Notes: generated from the sequence alone by a model not told the origin. A stretch of 64,000 nucleotides of DNA from Nocardia abscessus NBRC 100374 (GCF_000308455.1 NZ_BAFP01000273.1:88097-152096); one strand, 5' to 3'. Numbered from the stretch's first letter, positions 8,482-17,122 are shown. A program made the numbers and translations.

Positions 8482-9354
8482 ATGCCCGCTCGCGACGACA
8501 AGACTGTCGGCCTTGTACTGGTCACCTACCAGAGCGCGGAGGATCTGCCGCCGTTCCTGGAGTCGCTACCGGCGGCGGTGGAGGCCTACAGCCTCGACGT
8601 CGTCGGGGTCGACAACACCTCCACCGACAACAGCGCCGACCTCGTCGAAGCATTCGGCGGCACGGTCATCCGCAACAGCAAAAATGTCGGGTTGGCCGCC
8701 GCGATCAACCAAGGCGCCGCCGCCACCAATGCGGGCTGGATCCTGGTCGCCAATCCCGACACACGCTTGGCGCCGGGATCGATCGCCGCGCTCGTCGACA
8801 CCGCCGCGGCTGATGACCGGATCGGGATGATCGGGCCGAAGGTCGCCCGCCTCGACGGCACACCGTATCCGACCGGCCGACGGTTCCCCTCCCTCGCGGT
8901 CGGGATCGTGCACGCTCTGCTGGGCGGGGTGTGGCCCACAAACCCCGCCACCCGCCGGTACTTCGGTGAACCGGTGACAACGGTCAGCGATGTGGATTGG
9001 ATCTCCGGCTGCTGCATGCTGTTTCGGCGCGAAGCCTTCGACGCCATCGGTGGGTTCGACACCCGCTACTTCCTCTACTTCGAAGAAACGAAAGTGGCAC
9101 TCGACATGCACCGCGCCGGATGGCGGGTCGTGCTCGACCCCAGCGTCGAGATCCGTCACCGCGAAGGCGGCAGCATGCGCTCGGCTCCGTTCCGCAAGAT
9201 CCGCAGCCATCACCGCAGCGCCCTGCGCTTCTACTGCGACTACCACCAAGGTTCACCCTGGCTGCTGTTCGCACCACTCGTTGCGGCGGGACTGGTCGTG
9301 CGTGGTGCGCTGTCGGTGCTGCGGACCGCGGTCACACAGCGCCTGACCCGCTAG
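8482..9354 (+). CDS. Family 2 glycosyltransferase (rhamnosyltransferase-like)
   Basis: A 290-residue GT-A fold protein. It shows 'VGLVLVTYQSAEDL' at the N-terminus, 'VDNTSTDNSADLV' for nucleotide binding, 'NVGLAAAINQGA', 'VANPDTRL' in place of a classic DxD, and 'YFLYFEETKVALDMHRAGW', the acidic ED-type motif of WbbL/Rfb-like rhamnosyltransferases. A short hydrophobic C-terminus (LLFAPLVAAGLVVRGAL) suggests membrane association. A role in cell-wall or exopolysaccharide assembly is inferred. It starts at the ATG at 8482; 220 bp separate it from the methyltransferase. Confidence 0.85.
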   Translation: MPARDDKTVGLVLVTYQSAEDLPPFLESLPAAVEAYSLDVVGVDNTSTDNSADLVEAFGGTVIRNSKNVGLAAAINQGAAATNAGWILVANPDTRLAPGSIAALVDTAAADDRIGMIGPKVARLDGTPYPTGRRFPSLAVGIVHALLGGVWPTNPATRRYFGEPVTTVSDVDWISGCCMLFRREAFDAIGGFDTRYFLYFEETKVALDMHRAGWRVVLDPSVEIRHREGGSMRSAPFRKIRSHHRSALRFYCDYHQGSPWLLFAPLVAAGLVVRGALSVLRTAVTQRLTR

Positions 9355-9673
9355 GTCGCTCTGCCTATCCGGAGCTGTCCGGACCTGCTGGAAGGATTCC
9401 TTCGTGCATTACTGGGCACCGTGGCACGGCGGCGGCTGATCGGCACCAGGTCATAGAGACCCGTTCCGGAAGCTGCTGGTTGTGCTTTCGCCACTGGGTG
9501 AGATCACGATGGTGGTACCAGCAGCGAGCAAGGCGGTTGGATTCTTAGCCGGAGGTTCGCCTCGTAAAGGCCAATCAGGCTTGCCGAGTCTCGCTCTACC
9601 GCACGACCGGGGCCCGCACCGTGGTGCTGTGGTTTCCTGGTTGCTTCGCTATCGGTCGGGTGGCCAGCGCTGT
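9355..9673. other. 319-bp convergent intergenic region
   Basis: Lies between the plus-strand glycosyltransferase and the 3' end of the minus-strand galE-like gene. No coding frame is supported. The one structured element I see is the 9-bp inverted repeat annotated separately at 9472-9525. Confidence 0.5.
9472..9525. terminator. Possible bidirectional hairpin between convergent genes
   Basis: GCTGCTGGT (9472-9480) pairs with ACCAGCAGC (9517-9525), a perfect 9-bp stem with a 36-nt loop. There is no U tract, and the long loop makes it only a candidate terminator for the convergent glycosyltransferase and epimerase transcripts. Confidence 0.35.
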
Positions 9674-10660
9674 TCACACCATATTGTGGATGGCTTGGTG
9701 AAATCGCCAGGCGTCGGCGACGATGTCGGCCAGCTCGGGTCGTTCAGGCTTCCATCCGAGCTGTTGGTGTGCTTTCGCGCTGGATGCGATGCAGACGGCG
9801 GGGTCGCCTGGACGCCGGTCGGCGATGTGGACGGGGAAGTCGGCACCGGTGACGTCACGGACGGTGTTGAGGACCTCGCGATTGGTGTAGCCGGAGCCGT
9901 TGCCGAGGTTGTAGATCTCGTGGCGGCCGGGTTGCACAGCGTCGAGGGCGAGCAGGTGGGCGGCGGCGAGGTCGGCGACGTGGATGTAGTCGCGGACGCA
10001 GGTGCCGTCCCGTGTTTGGTAATCGGTTCCGAACAGGGTGAACGTATCGCGTTGTCCGCCAGCGGCTTGCAGCAGGATTGGGATCAGGTGTGATTCTGGG
10101 TCGTGGCGTTCGCCGAGATGACTGCCGTCGGTGCTGACCACGGCGCCTGCGGCGTTGAAGTAGCGCAATGACGCCGCACCCAAGGTGGTGGAGGCTCCGC
10201 ATTCTCCGGCGATAAGGTGGTCGACAGTGGCTTTTGTTGCTGCGTACGGATTTTGGGGACGCACTTCAGCGGTTTCGTCGAATGCGGAGTTGCCGTCGCC
10301 GGTGTACATCGACCCGGTGGATGAGAAGATCAGGCGGGGCACCTCGGCGGCGCGGATCGCGCGCAGCAGGGCCAGCGACCCTTCAATGTTGTTGAACCAG
10401 TATTTCTCCGGGTTGCGCACGGATTCGGCGACCTCGATCGAGGCGGCGAAGTGCAGGACACCGTCGAAGCCAGCGGCCGGGGTCACGATGTCGGCGGCTT
10501 GGTGGATCGACATGTGATGGAACCGCGCCGCGGTGGGCAGGTTGGTTGCCACTCCGGTGGAGAGATCATCGAGGATCTCCACGTCGTGGCCGGCGTCAAC
10601 GAGTTGGTGGGCGACGACCGAGCCGATGTATCCGGCGCCGCCGGTGACGAGCAGCTTCAC
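9674..10660 (-). CDS. galE: UDP-glucose 4-epimerase (GalE-like), last gene of the pathway block
   Basis: A 328-residue short-chain dehydrogenase/epimerase: Rossmann 'TGGAGYIGS' at residues 6-14, 'LHFAASIEVAES', the serine block 'STGSMYTG', catalytic 'YAATK' (YxxxK), then 'RYFNAAGA' and 'RDYIHVADLAAAHLLAL', all typical of GalE. It would interconvert UDP-glucose and UDP-galactose or a related NDP-sugar. The GTG start follows AGGAG, 27 bp after the methyltransferase stop. The pairing with a nucleotidyltransferase in the same operon hints at a sugar branch of the pathway, but housekeeping use cannot be excluded. Confidence 0.88.
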   Translation of the reverse strand: MKLLVTGGAGYIGSVVAHQLVDAGHDVEILDDLSTGVATNLPTAARFHHMSIHQAADIVTPAAGFDGVLHFAASIEVAESVRNPEKYWFNNIEGSLALLRAIRAAEVPRLIFSSTGSMYTGDGNSAFDETAEVRPQNPYAATKATVDHLIAGECGASTTLGAASLRYFNAAGAVVSTDGSHLGERHDPESHLIPILLQAAGGQRDTFTLFGTDYQTRDGTCVRDYIHVADLAAAHLLALDAVQPGRHEIYNLGNGSGYTNREVLNTVRDVTGADFPVHIADRRPGDPAVCIASSAKAHQQLGWKPERPELADIVADAWRFHQAIHNMV

Positions 10661-10687
10661 GGGGTCGAATTCTCCTTCTAGCCAGTG

Positions 10688-11497
10688 TTATTCGCTGAGT
10701 ATGGCGGTGGCGACGATATAGCCCTTGGGGTCGCGCCACACTTCGCCGCGGTGGTTGGTGAACCATTCCTCGATATTGGCGGTGACTGCGGCAAGGATTG
10801 CGGCCCGGTGTGGGCTGTCGTGACTGACGCCGCAGAACGAGAACAGGGCCTCAGCGAATCGGATGAGCGGTGCCGCGGTGTCGAAAATGAGGGCGTTGTC
10901 GAAGCGGCGGATCTGCGTATCGGGGAATACCGCCCGCATCATGGGTGCCAGCGTGGTGGAGTTCACGCTGTTGGTCAGTTCCTCGGCTGGGTTCAGGCCG
11001 CAACGGCGGGCGTGGTCGAGGACCAGTTGCCGTGTGCGCGTGCAGGTGCCAGGGTGGTTGACCGTTACCGCGACGCGGCCGCCCGGGCGGGTGATGCGCC
11101 GCAGCTCCCGCAGCGCCTGCCCGGGGTCGGGCACGTGGTAGAGCATGTGCCGAGCCGTGGTCCGGTCGAACTCGCCATCGGTTAAGGGCAACTGTTCGGC
11201 GTTGCCGAGCACCCCGGACACCCCCGGCCGGGCGTCGGCGGTTGTGACCATCGCGGCCGAGTTGTCCACGCCGACGAGGCGGCCGCGGTGTCCGTGCTCG
11301 GCGAGCTGGGCGAGGAAGCGGCCGTCGCCGCACCCGATATCGGCTAACGCTTCCGTGCCGGTCAACTCGAGCGCGTCGAGTACTGCGCTGATTGGATCGT
11401 CAGGGTGTTCACTGTGATGGGTATGGGTGTCGATACGTACCTGCAACGGTGTGGTCGTGGCGTATTCGGACGACAGGGTGGGGCCGCTGGTGTTCAT
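10688..11497 (-). CDS. Class I SAM-dependent methyltransferase
   Basis: A 269-residue protein with motif I 'LADIGCGDGRFLAQL', motif II 'RLVGVDNS', 'GNAEQLPLTDGEFD' and the post-motif 'HMLYHVPDPGQALRELRRITRPGGRVAVTVN', a standard Methyltransf_11/25 layout. The C-terminal half, with 'TNSVNSTTLAPMMRAVFP', is probably substrate-specific. It starts at the ATG that overlaps the amidohydrolase stop (ATGA). The substrate is unknown; its place in the coupled cluster suggests tailoring of a small molecule. Confidence 0.88.
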   Translation of the reverse strand: MNTSGPTLSSEYATTTPLQVRIDTHTHHSEHPDDPISAVLDALELTGTEALADIGCGDGRFLAQLAEHGHRGRLVGVDNSAAMVTTADARPGVSGVLGNAEQLPLTDGEFDRTTARHMLYHVPDPGQALRELRRITRPGGRVAVTVNHPGTCTRTRQLVLDHARRCGLNPAEELTNSVNSTTLAPMMRAVFPDTQIRRFDNALIFDTAAPLIRFAEALFSFCGVSHDSPHRAAILAAVTANIEEWFTNHRGEVWRDPKGYIVATAILSE

Positions 11498-12702
11498 GTG
11501 CAGGGGTCCTCCTCAGCTGTGGTTTCGGCATCGGGGTAATGCAGCTCTCCGGCGGCCACGACCAGCGATGGTGTGGTCAGCATTTCGAGATTGCGTGTCG
11601 GGTCGCCCGCGACGGCGATCAGGTCGGCGGATTGTCCGGCGGTGAGCGTACCGGTGAGGTGCCCGATCCGGAGCGCTTCGGCGGCGCGGCGGGTGGCCAG
11701 GTCGATTACCTCTGTGGGGGTGTAACCGAGATCGGTGTAGGCGCTCAGCGAGTCGGGGTAGCGGTGATAAGGGGTGTGCGGGATCCCCGCATCGCTGCCG
11801 GGGATCAACTGCACCCCAGCTTCGAGCATGATCCGCAGATGTTCGCGCCGGACCGGCCACGGCAACCGCCCCGAGGCGTCTCGCGCGTGGTGGTTGATGG
11901 TGGGACACACCATCAGGCGCCGGTCGGCGATCTCCCGGATCAAGCCGTGATCGAGGTCGAAACCGTCGCGGGTCATCCACGTGCAGTGCTCGAGGGAGTC
12001 GACACCCGCACCTACTGCTTGCCGGATTCCGGCGGTGCCGTGGGCGTGCGCGGCTACCGGGAGTCCGTGGTCGTGAGCGGCGGCGACGATATGAGCTAGT
12101 TGCCGGTCGCCGAACTGCGGATCGTAGGGGGAACTACGGCCACCAGCGGTGAAGCCGCCGGTAACCATGATCTTGATCCAGTCCGCGCCGCGTGCTGCGT
12201 TGGCGGACACGATGCGAACAATATCCGCGGCTGTGGTGACCGTGCCGCCGAGGGCGTGACAGTGTCCTCCAGGCACCGTGAGCGGGATCGTCGCCGTGAG
12301 CACTCGCGGTGCCGGATCGGCGTGATGGAGGGTGAGGGTGTCGATGTCGATGTATCGAGGGGCGCCGAGGTCGCGCACGGTCGTGATACCCGCGTTCAGC
12401 AGCTGCCGGACTGCGTTGCGGATGGTGGCGGCGACCACGGTGCGGGTGGTGGCCTGGATCGCTGCAGGTGGACACGCTGTACCGCCGAAGGCCAGATGCA
12501 CGTGGGTGTCGATGAGGCCAGCAAGCAGTGTGTCCGCAGGCAGACTGATTCGTTCGGTCTCGGGCCTGGCCCATTCGGAAGGGATCTCGCGCGGGTCACC
12601 AACCCATGCGATGCGCTGTTCGGCGAGGACCACGGTTCCTGGAACGAGTGGGTCACCGAGTCCGGTGAGGACCCGCGCCGCGTCGAGGATGCGGATCGTC
12701 AC
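11494..12702 (-). CDS. Metal-dependent amidohydrolase (imidazolonepropionase/prolidase-like)
   Basis: Starts at the GTG at 12702 overlapping the cupin stop (GTGA); the longer upstream frame is only open by chance. The 402 residues show 'LLAGLIDTHVHLAF' (HxH metal ligands), 'GITTVRDLGAP', 'ADWIKIMVTGG' (the usual carbamylated-lysine strand), 'VAAHAHGTAGI' (His ligands), 'SLEHC' and 'PGSDAGIPH' (Asp ligand), and 'LTGTLTAGQSADLIAV' near the end. This is a complete TIM-barrel amidohydrolase with all expected metal ligands. The substrate is probably an amide or lactam in the local pathway; that is inference. Confidence 0.9.
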   Translation of the reverse strand: MTIRILDAARVLTGLGDPLVPGTVVLAEQRIAWVGDPREIPSEWARPETERISLPADTLLAGLIDTHVHLAFGGTACPPAAIQATTRTVVAATIRNAVRQLLNAGITTVRDLGAPRYIDIDTLTLHHADPAPRVLTATIPLTVPGGHCHALGGTVTTAADIVRIVSANAARGADWIKIMVTGGFTAGGRSSPYDPQFGDRQLAHIVAAAHDHGLPVAAHAHGTAGIRQAVGAGVDSLEHCTWMTRDGFDLDHGLIREIADRRLMVCPTINHHARDASGRLPWPVRREHLRIMLEAGVQLIPGSDAGIPHTPYHRYPDSLSAYTDLGYTPTEVIDLATRRAAEALRIGHLTGTLTAGQSADLIAVAGDPTRNLEMLTTPSLVVAAGELHYPDAETTAEEDPCT

Positions 12703-13040
12703 GTGGTCGGCTCCGTCGGTGTGTGGCGGTCGGGGTCGGCGTAGATCTCGATGACCAGCGTGCCCGGCGCAACGGTCGCGGCGTGGGGCACCTGGTCGGC
12801 GAGGCTGAAACTCTCCCCTGCCCTCACCGTGCGGGTGCTGTCGCCTGCCGTCAATGCCACATGGCCGGTGATCACTACCCCGATCTGTGGACCGTGCTGG
12901 TGGCGCGGCACGGTCGCACCGGCGGGGAACGACCACAGCACCACCTGACCGTGTTCGCTGGCGAGCAGTCGTCCATAGCCACCGGGAAAGGGTGTGTCGA
13001 TGGCGGGCAGAAGCTGCACCCACTCGGGCCAGTCATTCAT
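12699..13040 (-). CDS. Small cupin-domain protein
   Basis: A 113-residue single cupin: 'FPAGATVPRHQHGPQIGVVITGHVAL' contains the first metal-binding motif G-x-H-x-H..., and 'GESFSLADQVPHAATVAPGTLVIEIY' the second (G-x(5)-P-x(2)-H). I chose the ATG at 13040 because AGGAG sits 8 nt upstream; it overlaps the nucleotidyltransferase stop by eight bases (ATGAATGA). It may be an isomerase, dioxygenase or sensor; sequence alone does not decide. Confidence 0.85.
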   Translation of the reverse strand: MNDWPEWVQLLPAIDTPFPGGYGRLLASEHGQVVLWSFPAGATVPRHQHGPQIGVVITGHVALTAGDSTRTVRAGESFSLADQVPHAATVAPGTLVIEIYADPDRHTPTEPTT

Positions 13041-14193
13041 TCGCGAAGCTCCTGACGATGGTGGCATTCACCACGGTGGGTCCGTGGTAGCCCGGTACCG
13101 GACGTGCGCCGAAGTTGTGTGGGCCCAGGGCCGCGTAGTAGTCGCGGCGCAGGCCTTGAAGATGTTGGCGCATAATGCGATTCGGGTGCTCGACGCCACG
13201 ACTGAACTCCACCGGCGATATCCGCGTCAGCGCCTCGAGGAAGTGGTGGGCACTGGTCAGGGTGCCGGGATCGATCGCGGCAGCCACCACGTGCAGCGCC
13301 GAGGCCGCCGACCGGCGATACTGCTGCGGCCCGTAGAGGATGATCGTGGCAGCCAGCACCGCGTACTGGAATCCGTCGAGCAGATGCACCGTCGGCCGGA
13401 TCGAGTGCAGGGCGGTAATCAGCTCGCGGTGCCCGACAGGCACGCCGAATAATCGGCAGGCGCTCGCCACCACCAGGTCATAGATTTGCTCGGCGGTGAT
13501 CGGCATCGGCGCGCTGCGCTCGCGGGCTTGCACCAATCGGGCGACATCGGCTCGATCGAGCATCGCGCATGCCGCCGCATCATCGACCAGCGCGCTGTAG
13601 CGTTGCGGGCCGATCTCGTCGCGGGCGGCGACCGCGCGCAGCGCTTCCAACGCCGTCTTGATCCGCCACGGGTTGGCCGACAGCGGGCTGTCTGGGCAGT
13701 AGATCGTCGCCAGTTGATGCGTCAGGCCCTCGAGCCCTTCGCGTTTGCCGATGCGTGGATCGGCGAGACCGGTCGCTGAGGGGCCGGCCATCGGGTAAGC
13801 GGCGGCGTGGTGGAGGTCGGCGCCGAAGCGGCCGGATACCCTTCGCAGGTCCCCGCGGTGCACGGTGAACACCGTGGTGTCGATGTCGGGATGCCGTTCG
13901 AGCACGTAGCGCGCGAATTTCTCCATGCACACCTGCGCGTCACTGGGCTGGTCGATGACCGCGACGAGGTCCACATCCGACCCGAGCCGGTACACCCCGC
14001 CCCGGCACCGCACCGCCGGTTCCCCACGCGCGAGCGACCCGGATACACAGACGCTGCTCCCCTCACCCAGGTGAATGCGTGCGGACTCGCACACCGTGTC
14101 GGCATAGTGCTTCAGGACTTGATTGACCCGGATCCGGGCGGCAGTCGTCGCGGTCGCGGTGTGAGTGAACCAGTCGCGCATGTAGCTGGTCAT
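13033..14193 (-). CDS. Nucleotidyltransferase-fold protein (pol beta superfamily)
   Basis: A 386-residue protein with the catalytic signature of the superfamily: G52-S53 in 'VSGSLARGEP' and the Asp pair at 73 and 75 in 'GSDVDLVAV'. A third carboxylate is probably in 'DIDTTVFT'. The C-terminal 250 residues are helical. The family includes aminoglycoside/lincosamide nucleotidyltransferases, GlnE and tRNA enzymes; length and context (a coupled pathway cluster) favour a small-molecule substrate or self-resistance. It begins at an ATG overlapping the dehydrogenase stop. Confidence 0.8.
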   Translation of the reverse strand: MTSYMRDWFTHTATATTAARIRVNQVLKHYADTVCESARIHLGEGSSVCVSGSLARGEPAVRCRGGVYRLGSDVDLVAVIDQPSDAQVCMEKFARYVLERHPDIDTTVFTVHRGDLRRVSGRFGADLHHAAAYPMAGPSATGLADPRIGKREGLEGLTHQLATIYCPDSPLSANPWRIKTALEALRAVAARDEIGPQRYSALVDDAAACAMLDRADVARLVQARERSAPMPITAEQIYDLVVASACRLFGVPVGHRELITALHSIRPTVHLLDGFQYAVLAATIILYGPQQYRRSAASALHVVAAAIDPGTLTSAHHFLEALTRISPVEFSRGVEHPNRIMRQHLQGLRRDYYAALGPHNFGARPVPGYHGPTVVNATIVRSFANE

Positions 14194-15050
14194 GATGGGG
14201 GCTCCACGGCTTCGCTGATCGCCGACATTTCCTGATCGCCCGCGCCACGAGCCATCGCGTGCTGGAACCGGTCGCTGGCCGCGCTGATCAACGGCGGCAC
14301 CGACTCGCCGAGTGCGGTCCGCAGGTAGTGCAGATCCTTGGCGATGACCGCCACAGAGCAGTCGGTCAGCGGGTGCGCACCGCGGACCATCGCCGCGCCG
14401 TATGCACTAGCGACCGGCGCGGCCCACCCGTAGCGTGACCACACCTCGACAAGCTGTTTGAGATCGAGACCGAGCACGGTCGCGGCATCGAGTGTTTCGG
14501 CGAGCCCAGTAATGATGACCGAGGCCAGCGCGTTGTTGAGCAGTTTGACCGTGGCCGCCGCCGGCGCGGGACCGACATGGATCACCTCCTGGGCGACTAC
14601 CCGCAGCAGTGGGTCGGCGGCGGCGCGGTCGGCGGTCGCGCCCGCCGTGAATGCCACCAGGGTCCCGTTCTCGGCTCCTGGACGGCTGCCGGTCACCGGT
14701 GCCAGCACCGGGCGGGCCGTGGCCTCGGCGGCCTTGCGCATCCAAAGACCGGCGTAGGTGGGGGTGAGCGTGGAGCTTTCGATGACGATCGCGTGGGCGG
14801 CGGTGCCGAGTGCGCCTTCCTCACCGAACCACACCGAGCGGCTGGCTTTGTCATCGTGCACAAAGGACCAGACCGCGGCCGCGCCTTCAGCGGCTTGGGC
14901 CGGCGAGGCGCACACGATCGCGGGCCCGTCGATCGCGGCGGTGGTGCGGTTGTAGCGGCGCAGCTCAAAACCCTGAGCGTGCAGGGTCTTCGCGACGGTG
15001 TTGGCCATGATCCCGGCACCGAGTACCGCCACCGTGGTCGCCTCACTCAT
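14190..15050 (-). CDS. NAD(P)-dependent beta-hydroxyacid dehydrogenase / imine reductase-like protein
   Basis: A 286-residue protein of the 6-phosphogluconate/3-hydroxyisobutyrate dehydrogenase superfamily. It has the dinucleotide loop 'VAVLGAGIMANTVAKTL' at residues 6-22, 'VLAPVTGSRPGAENG' for the substrate loop and 'AATVKLLNNALAS' containing the family Lys and Asn. The start at 15050 (MSEAT...) overlaps the end of the ferredoxin fusion gene by 8 bp. The position after a prephenate-type enzyme would suit reduction of a keto or imine intermediate; that role is inferred. Confidence 0.85.
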   Translation of the reverse strand: MSEATTVAVLGAGIMANTVAKTLHAQGFELRRYNRTTAAIDGPAIVCASPAQAAEGAAAVWSFVHDDKASRSVWFGEEGALGTAAHAIVIESSTLTPTYAGLWMRKAAEATARPVLAPVTGSRPGAENGTLVAFTAGATADRAAADPLLRVVAQEVIHVGPAPAAATVKLLNNALASVIITGLAETLDAATVLGLDLKQLVEVWSRYGWAAPVASAYGAAMVRGAHPLTDCSVAVIAKDLHYLRTALGESVPPLISAASDRFQHAMARGAGDQEMSAISEAVEPPS

Positions 15051-15798
15051 CGCCGCCTGCCTTCCGGTACAGCAGCCACACCATGGTAGGAGCGAATTCG
15101 GCCCGGATCTCGAGCTGCGGGTATCGGGCGGCGACATCGACCGAGGCGATGCACGCGTCGACCTCGGCGTGTGCGGCTGCGCGGGCGGCCAGAGGTTTCG
15201 CGTTGACCGAAACCTGCCGCGCCGCGGGAACGTGACGGGTTGCGAACACTCTGGTGGCTGGATGTGTGGCTATCGTGGCGATGACCCCGCCTCGGCCGAT
15301 GTCGCGGCGCACCGCCAGGCACATCGGCTTGGTCGGGCTTTCCCAACAGCGCTCCAGCCGCAAGGCTGCGGTGTGGGTGAAATGCTGGTCCACCCACGAA
15401 TCCACGATGTGGGCCTCCTCGTCGAGCGCCAGGTATCCCGCCGCGACCAGCGCGCGCAGCCGCGGGTCGTCGGCCGCGGCGCGCATCGCCTCAGGAAAGG
15501 AATCGACCAACAGCACGTCGTTGGTGTGCTTGTCGGCTTCGGTGTGGGCGTCGGTGCCGGGCGGGCCCAGCGTGACGATCGGTGCATCCAGATGGAATGC
15601 CGCGGGTGGTTGCTCGCACACCGTGATCGCCTCGTTGGGGCAGCATGCGGCCGCCGCACGCGCCTGCCGCAGAGCGAGTGTGGTGCCCTCGACGGCGACG
15701 ACGGCACCGTCGGCGAGCTGGAGGTGGTGTCCGGCGATCGGTAGGCACACTCCGGTGCCCGCGCAGCGGTGGCGGTCGACGATCAACCTCGCGTCCAT
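15043..15798 (-). CDS. Ferredoxin fused to a prephenate dehydratase-like domain
   Basis: A 251-residue fusion. Residues 1-62 are a P450-type ferredoxin with Cys12, Cys18 and Cys53 (CAGTGVC ... CCPNEAI), the three-cysteine pattern of [3Fe-4S] ferredoxins. From residue 74 the protein changes to 'IVTLGPPGTDAHTEA', the opening of the prephenate dehydratase/BacA-like prephenate decarboxylase fold. It continues with 'ATHPATRVFATRHV', 'VSVNAKPLAARAAAHAEVDACIASVDVAARYP' and 'TMVWLLY'. The ATG at 15798 lies 16 bp inside the P450 gene, so the two are coupled. The ferredoxin probably serves the P450; what the second domain acts on is not known. Confidence 0.75.
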   Translation of the reverse strand: MDARLIVDRHRCAGTGVCLPIAGHHLQLADGAVVAVEGTTLALRQARAAAACCPNEAITVCEQPPAAFHLDAPIVTLGPPGTDAHTEADKHTNDVLLVDSFPEAMRAAADDPRLRALVAAGYLALDEEAHIVDSWVDQHFTHTAALRLERCWESPTKPMCLAVRRDIGRGGVIATIATHPATRVFATRHVPAARQVSVNAKPLAARAAAHAEVDACIASVDVAARYPQLEIRAEFAPTMVWLLYRKAGGDE

Positions 15799-16970
15799 GC
15801 CACGTCCAATCGTTCGAGGGAACGCACCACCCGACCGTGCCGCCAGGCACAATCCTCGGTGGAGTCGGCCAGCCTCAACGCTGGCAGCCGGGTGGTGAGG
15901 GTTTCCAGGGCGACACGAGCCTCCAAGCGGGCCAGGCCCGCGCCGACGCAATAGTGGGCGCCGTGCCCGAACGCCAGATGCGCCAGCTTCGTGCCGCGGT
16001 CGAGGATCAGTTCGTCTGGGTGCTCGAACACCTTCGGGTCTCGGTTGGCGACGTGCATCGCCGGGATGACCGCCTCTCCCGCCCGCACCTGTACCGGCCC
16101 GAGCTCCACATCCACGGTCGCGACCCTCGTGAAACCACCACCCACCCCAACTGGTACGAACCGCAACAGCTCCTCCACTGCCGCTGCGATCGCGTCCGGA
16201 TGGTCGACGAGATGCTGATAACGACGCCGTTCCCGCAACAGCGCGAACAGCGCGCTAGACAAGAACACCGTCGGTGATCCCCGGCCGCCGATGAGGCAGG
16301 CGATGATCAGGTTCAGCACAGCCTCATCGGTGCTCACCGATTCACCGAGCATCCCAAACAGCCCCCGAGGGTTCTGCTCAGCCATCGCCCGCGCCAGCGT
16401 CTCGCATTCCCCGCGCGCAGCCGTCAGGGTTTCGGAGCTGGCGTCTCGTGCGGTGAGCGCATCACCCAGCGCGAACACCTGGTGACGGAACTGCTCAGGT
16501 ACATCGAACATTTCGCACACCACCGCCGCCGCGAACGGTTCGGTGAACCCTGACACGATGTCGGCGGTGTTCCCCGCGGCCTCGAGCTCATCGACCAGGC
16601 CATGGGCCAGCGCAGTGATCGCGGGGGCCATCGCGGCGATCTGCCGTGGGGCGAACATCCCCGCGATCATCGTGCGCAGCCAGGTGTGCCGAGGTGGGTC
16701 GGTCGCCAGAATCGCCCAGTCCGGCAGCACTTCGGTCGACAACCGCGCCACCTCCGGCCGATTGGCTTGCTCCCGCGAGAAGACCGGATCGGCCCGCAGA
16801 ACTCGGCGCGCCAATTCATGATCGGTGACCAGCCACGCATGCGCACCGCTCGGTAGCTGCACGGCCGTGACCGGGCCGCAGTCGCGGTAGTCCGCCTCGA
16901 GATCCAGCGTATGGACCTCCCCGAACGGATACCGCCGCGGACACAACGATGTCGGGTGATCAAGGCTCAT
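15783..16970 (-). CDS. Cytochrome P450, first gene of the pathway block
   Basis: A 395-residue P450. The heme loop 'FGHGAHYCVGAGLARLE' (Cys about residue 341) and K-helix 'EELLRF' (ExxR) are intact. The I-helix, however, reads 'CLIGGRGSPT' where the family usually has [AG]GxDT: the acid is Gly and the Thr is Ser. Such changes occur in P450s with unusual chemistry. The ATG at 16970 has GGAG 10 nt upstream and is preferred over the GTG at 16979. It is followed directly by the ferredoxin fusion. Confidence 0.92.
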   Translation of the reverse strand: MSLDHPTSLCPRRYPFGEVHTLDLEADYRDCGPVTAVQLPSGAHAWLVTDHELARRVLRADPVFSREQANRPEVARLSTEVLPDWAILATDPPRHTWLRTMIAGMFAPRQIAAMAPAITALAHGLVDELEAAGNTADIVSGFTEPFAAAVVCEMFDVPEQFRHQVFALGDALTARDASSETLTAARGECETLARAMAEQNPRGLFGMLGESVSTDEAVLNLIIACLIGGRGSPTVFLSSALFALLRERRRYQHLVDHPDAIAAAVEELLRFVPVGVGGGFTRVATVDVELGPVQVRAGEAVIPAMHVANRDPKVFEHPDELILDRGTKLAHLAFGHGAHYCVGAGLARLEARVALETLTTRLPALRLADSTEDCAWRHGRVVRSLERLDVAWTRG

Positions 16971-17100
16971 TTCGAGCACACTCCTTCACTGACGACGCGA
17001 GTGAGAATTAGTTCGCGGCAAGGGAATTCGGCACATTGCGCGCTGGCGCTGATTCGACCGATCTGACGTTCAATCGCTGATCCAACGGTATTCTGGCCAG

Positions 17101-17122
17101 GCCGGTCGCTGAACTGACCGGC
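17101..17122. promoter_or_regulatory. Candidate operator between divergent P450 operon and XRE gene
   Basis: GCCGGTC (17101-17107) and GACCGGC (17116-17122) form a perfect 7-bp inverted repeat with an 8-nt spacer, 47 bp before the XRE start and 131 bp before the P450 start. The size and dyad symmetry suit an HTH dimer. Autoregulation by the neighbouring XRE protein and control of the P450 operon are inferences. Confidence 0.4.
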
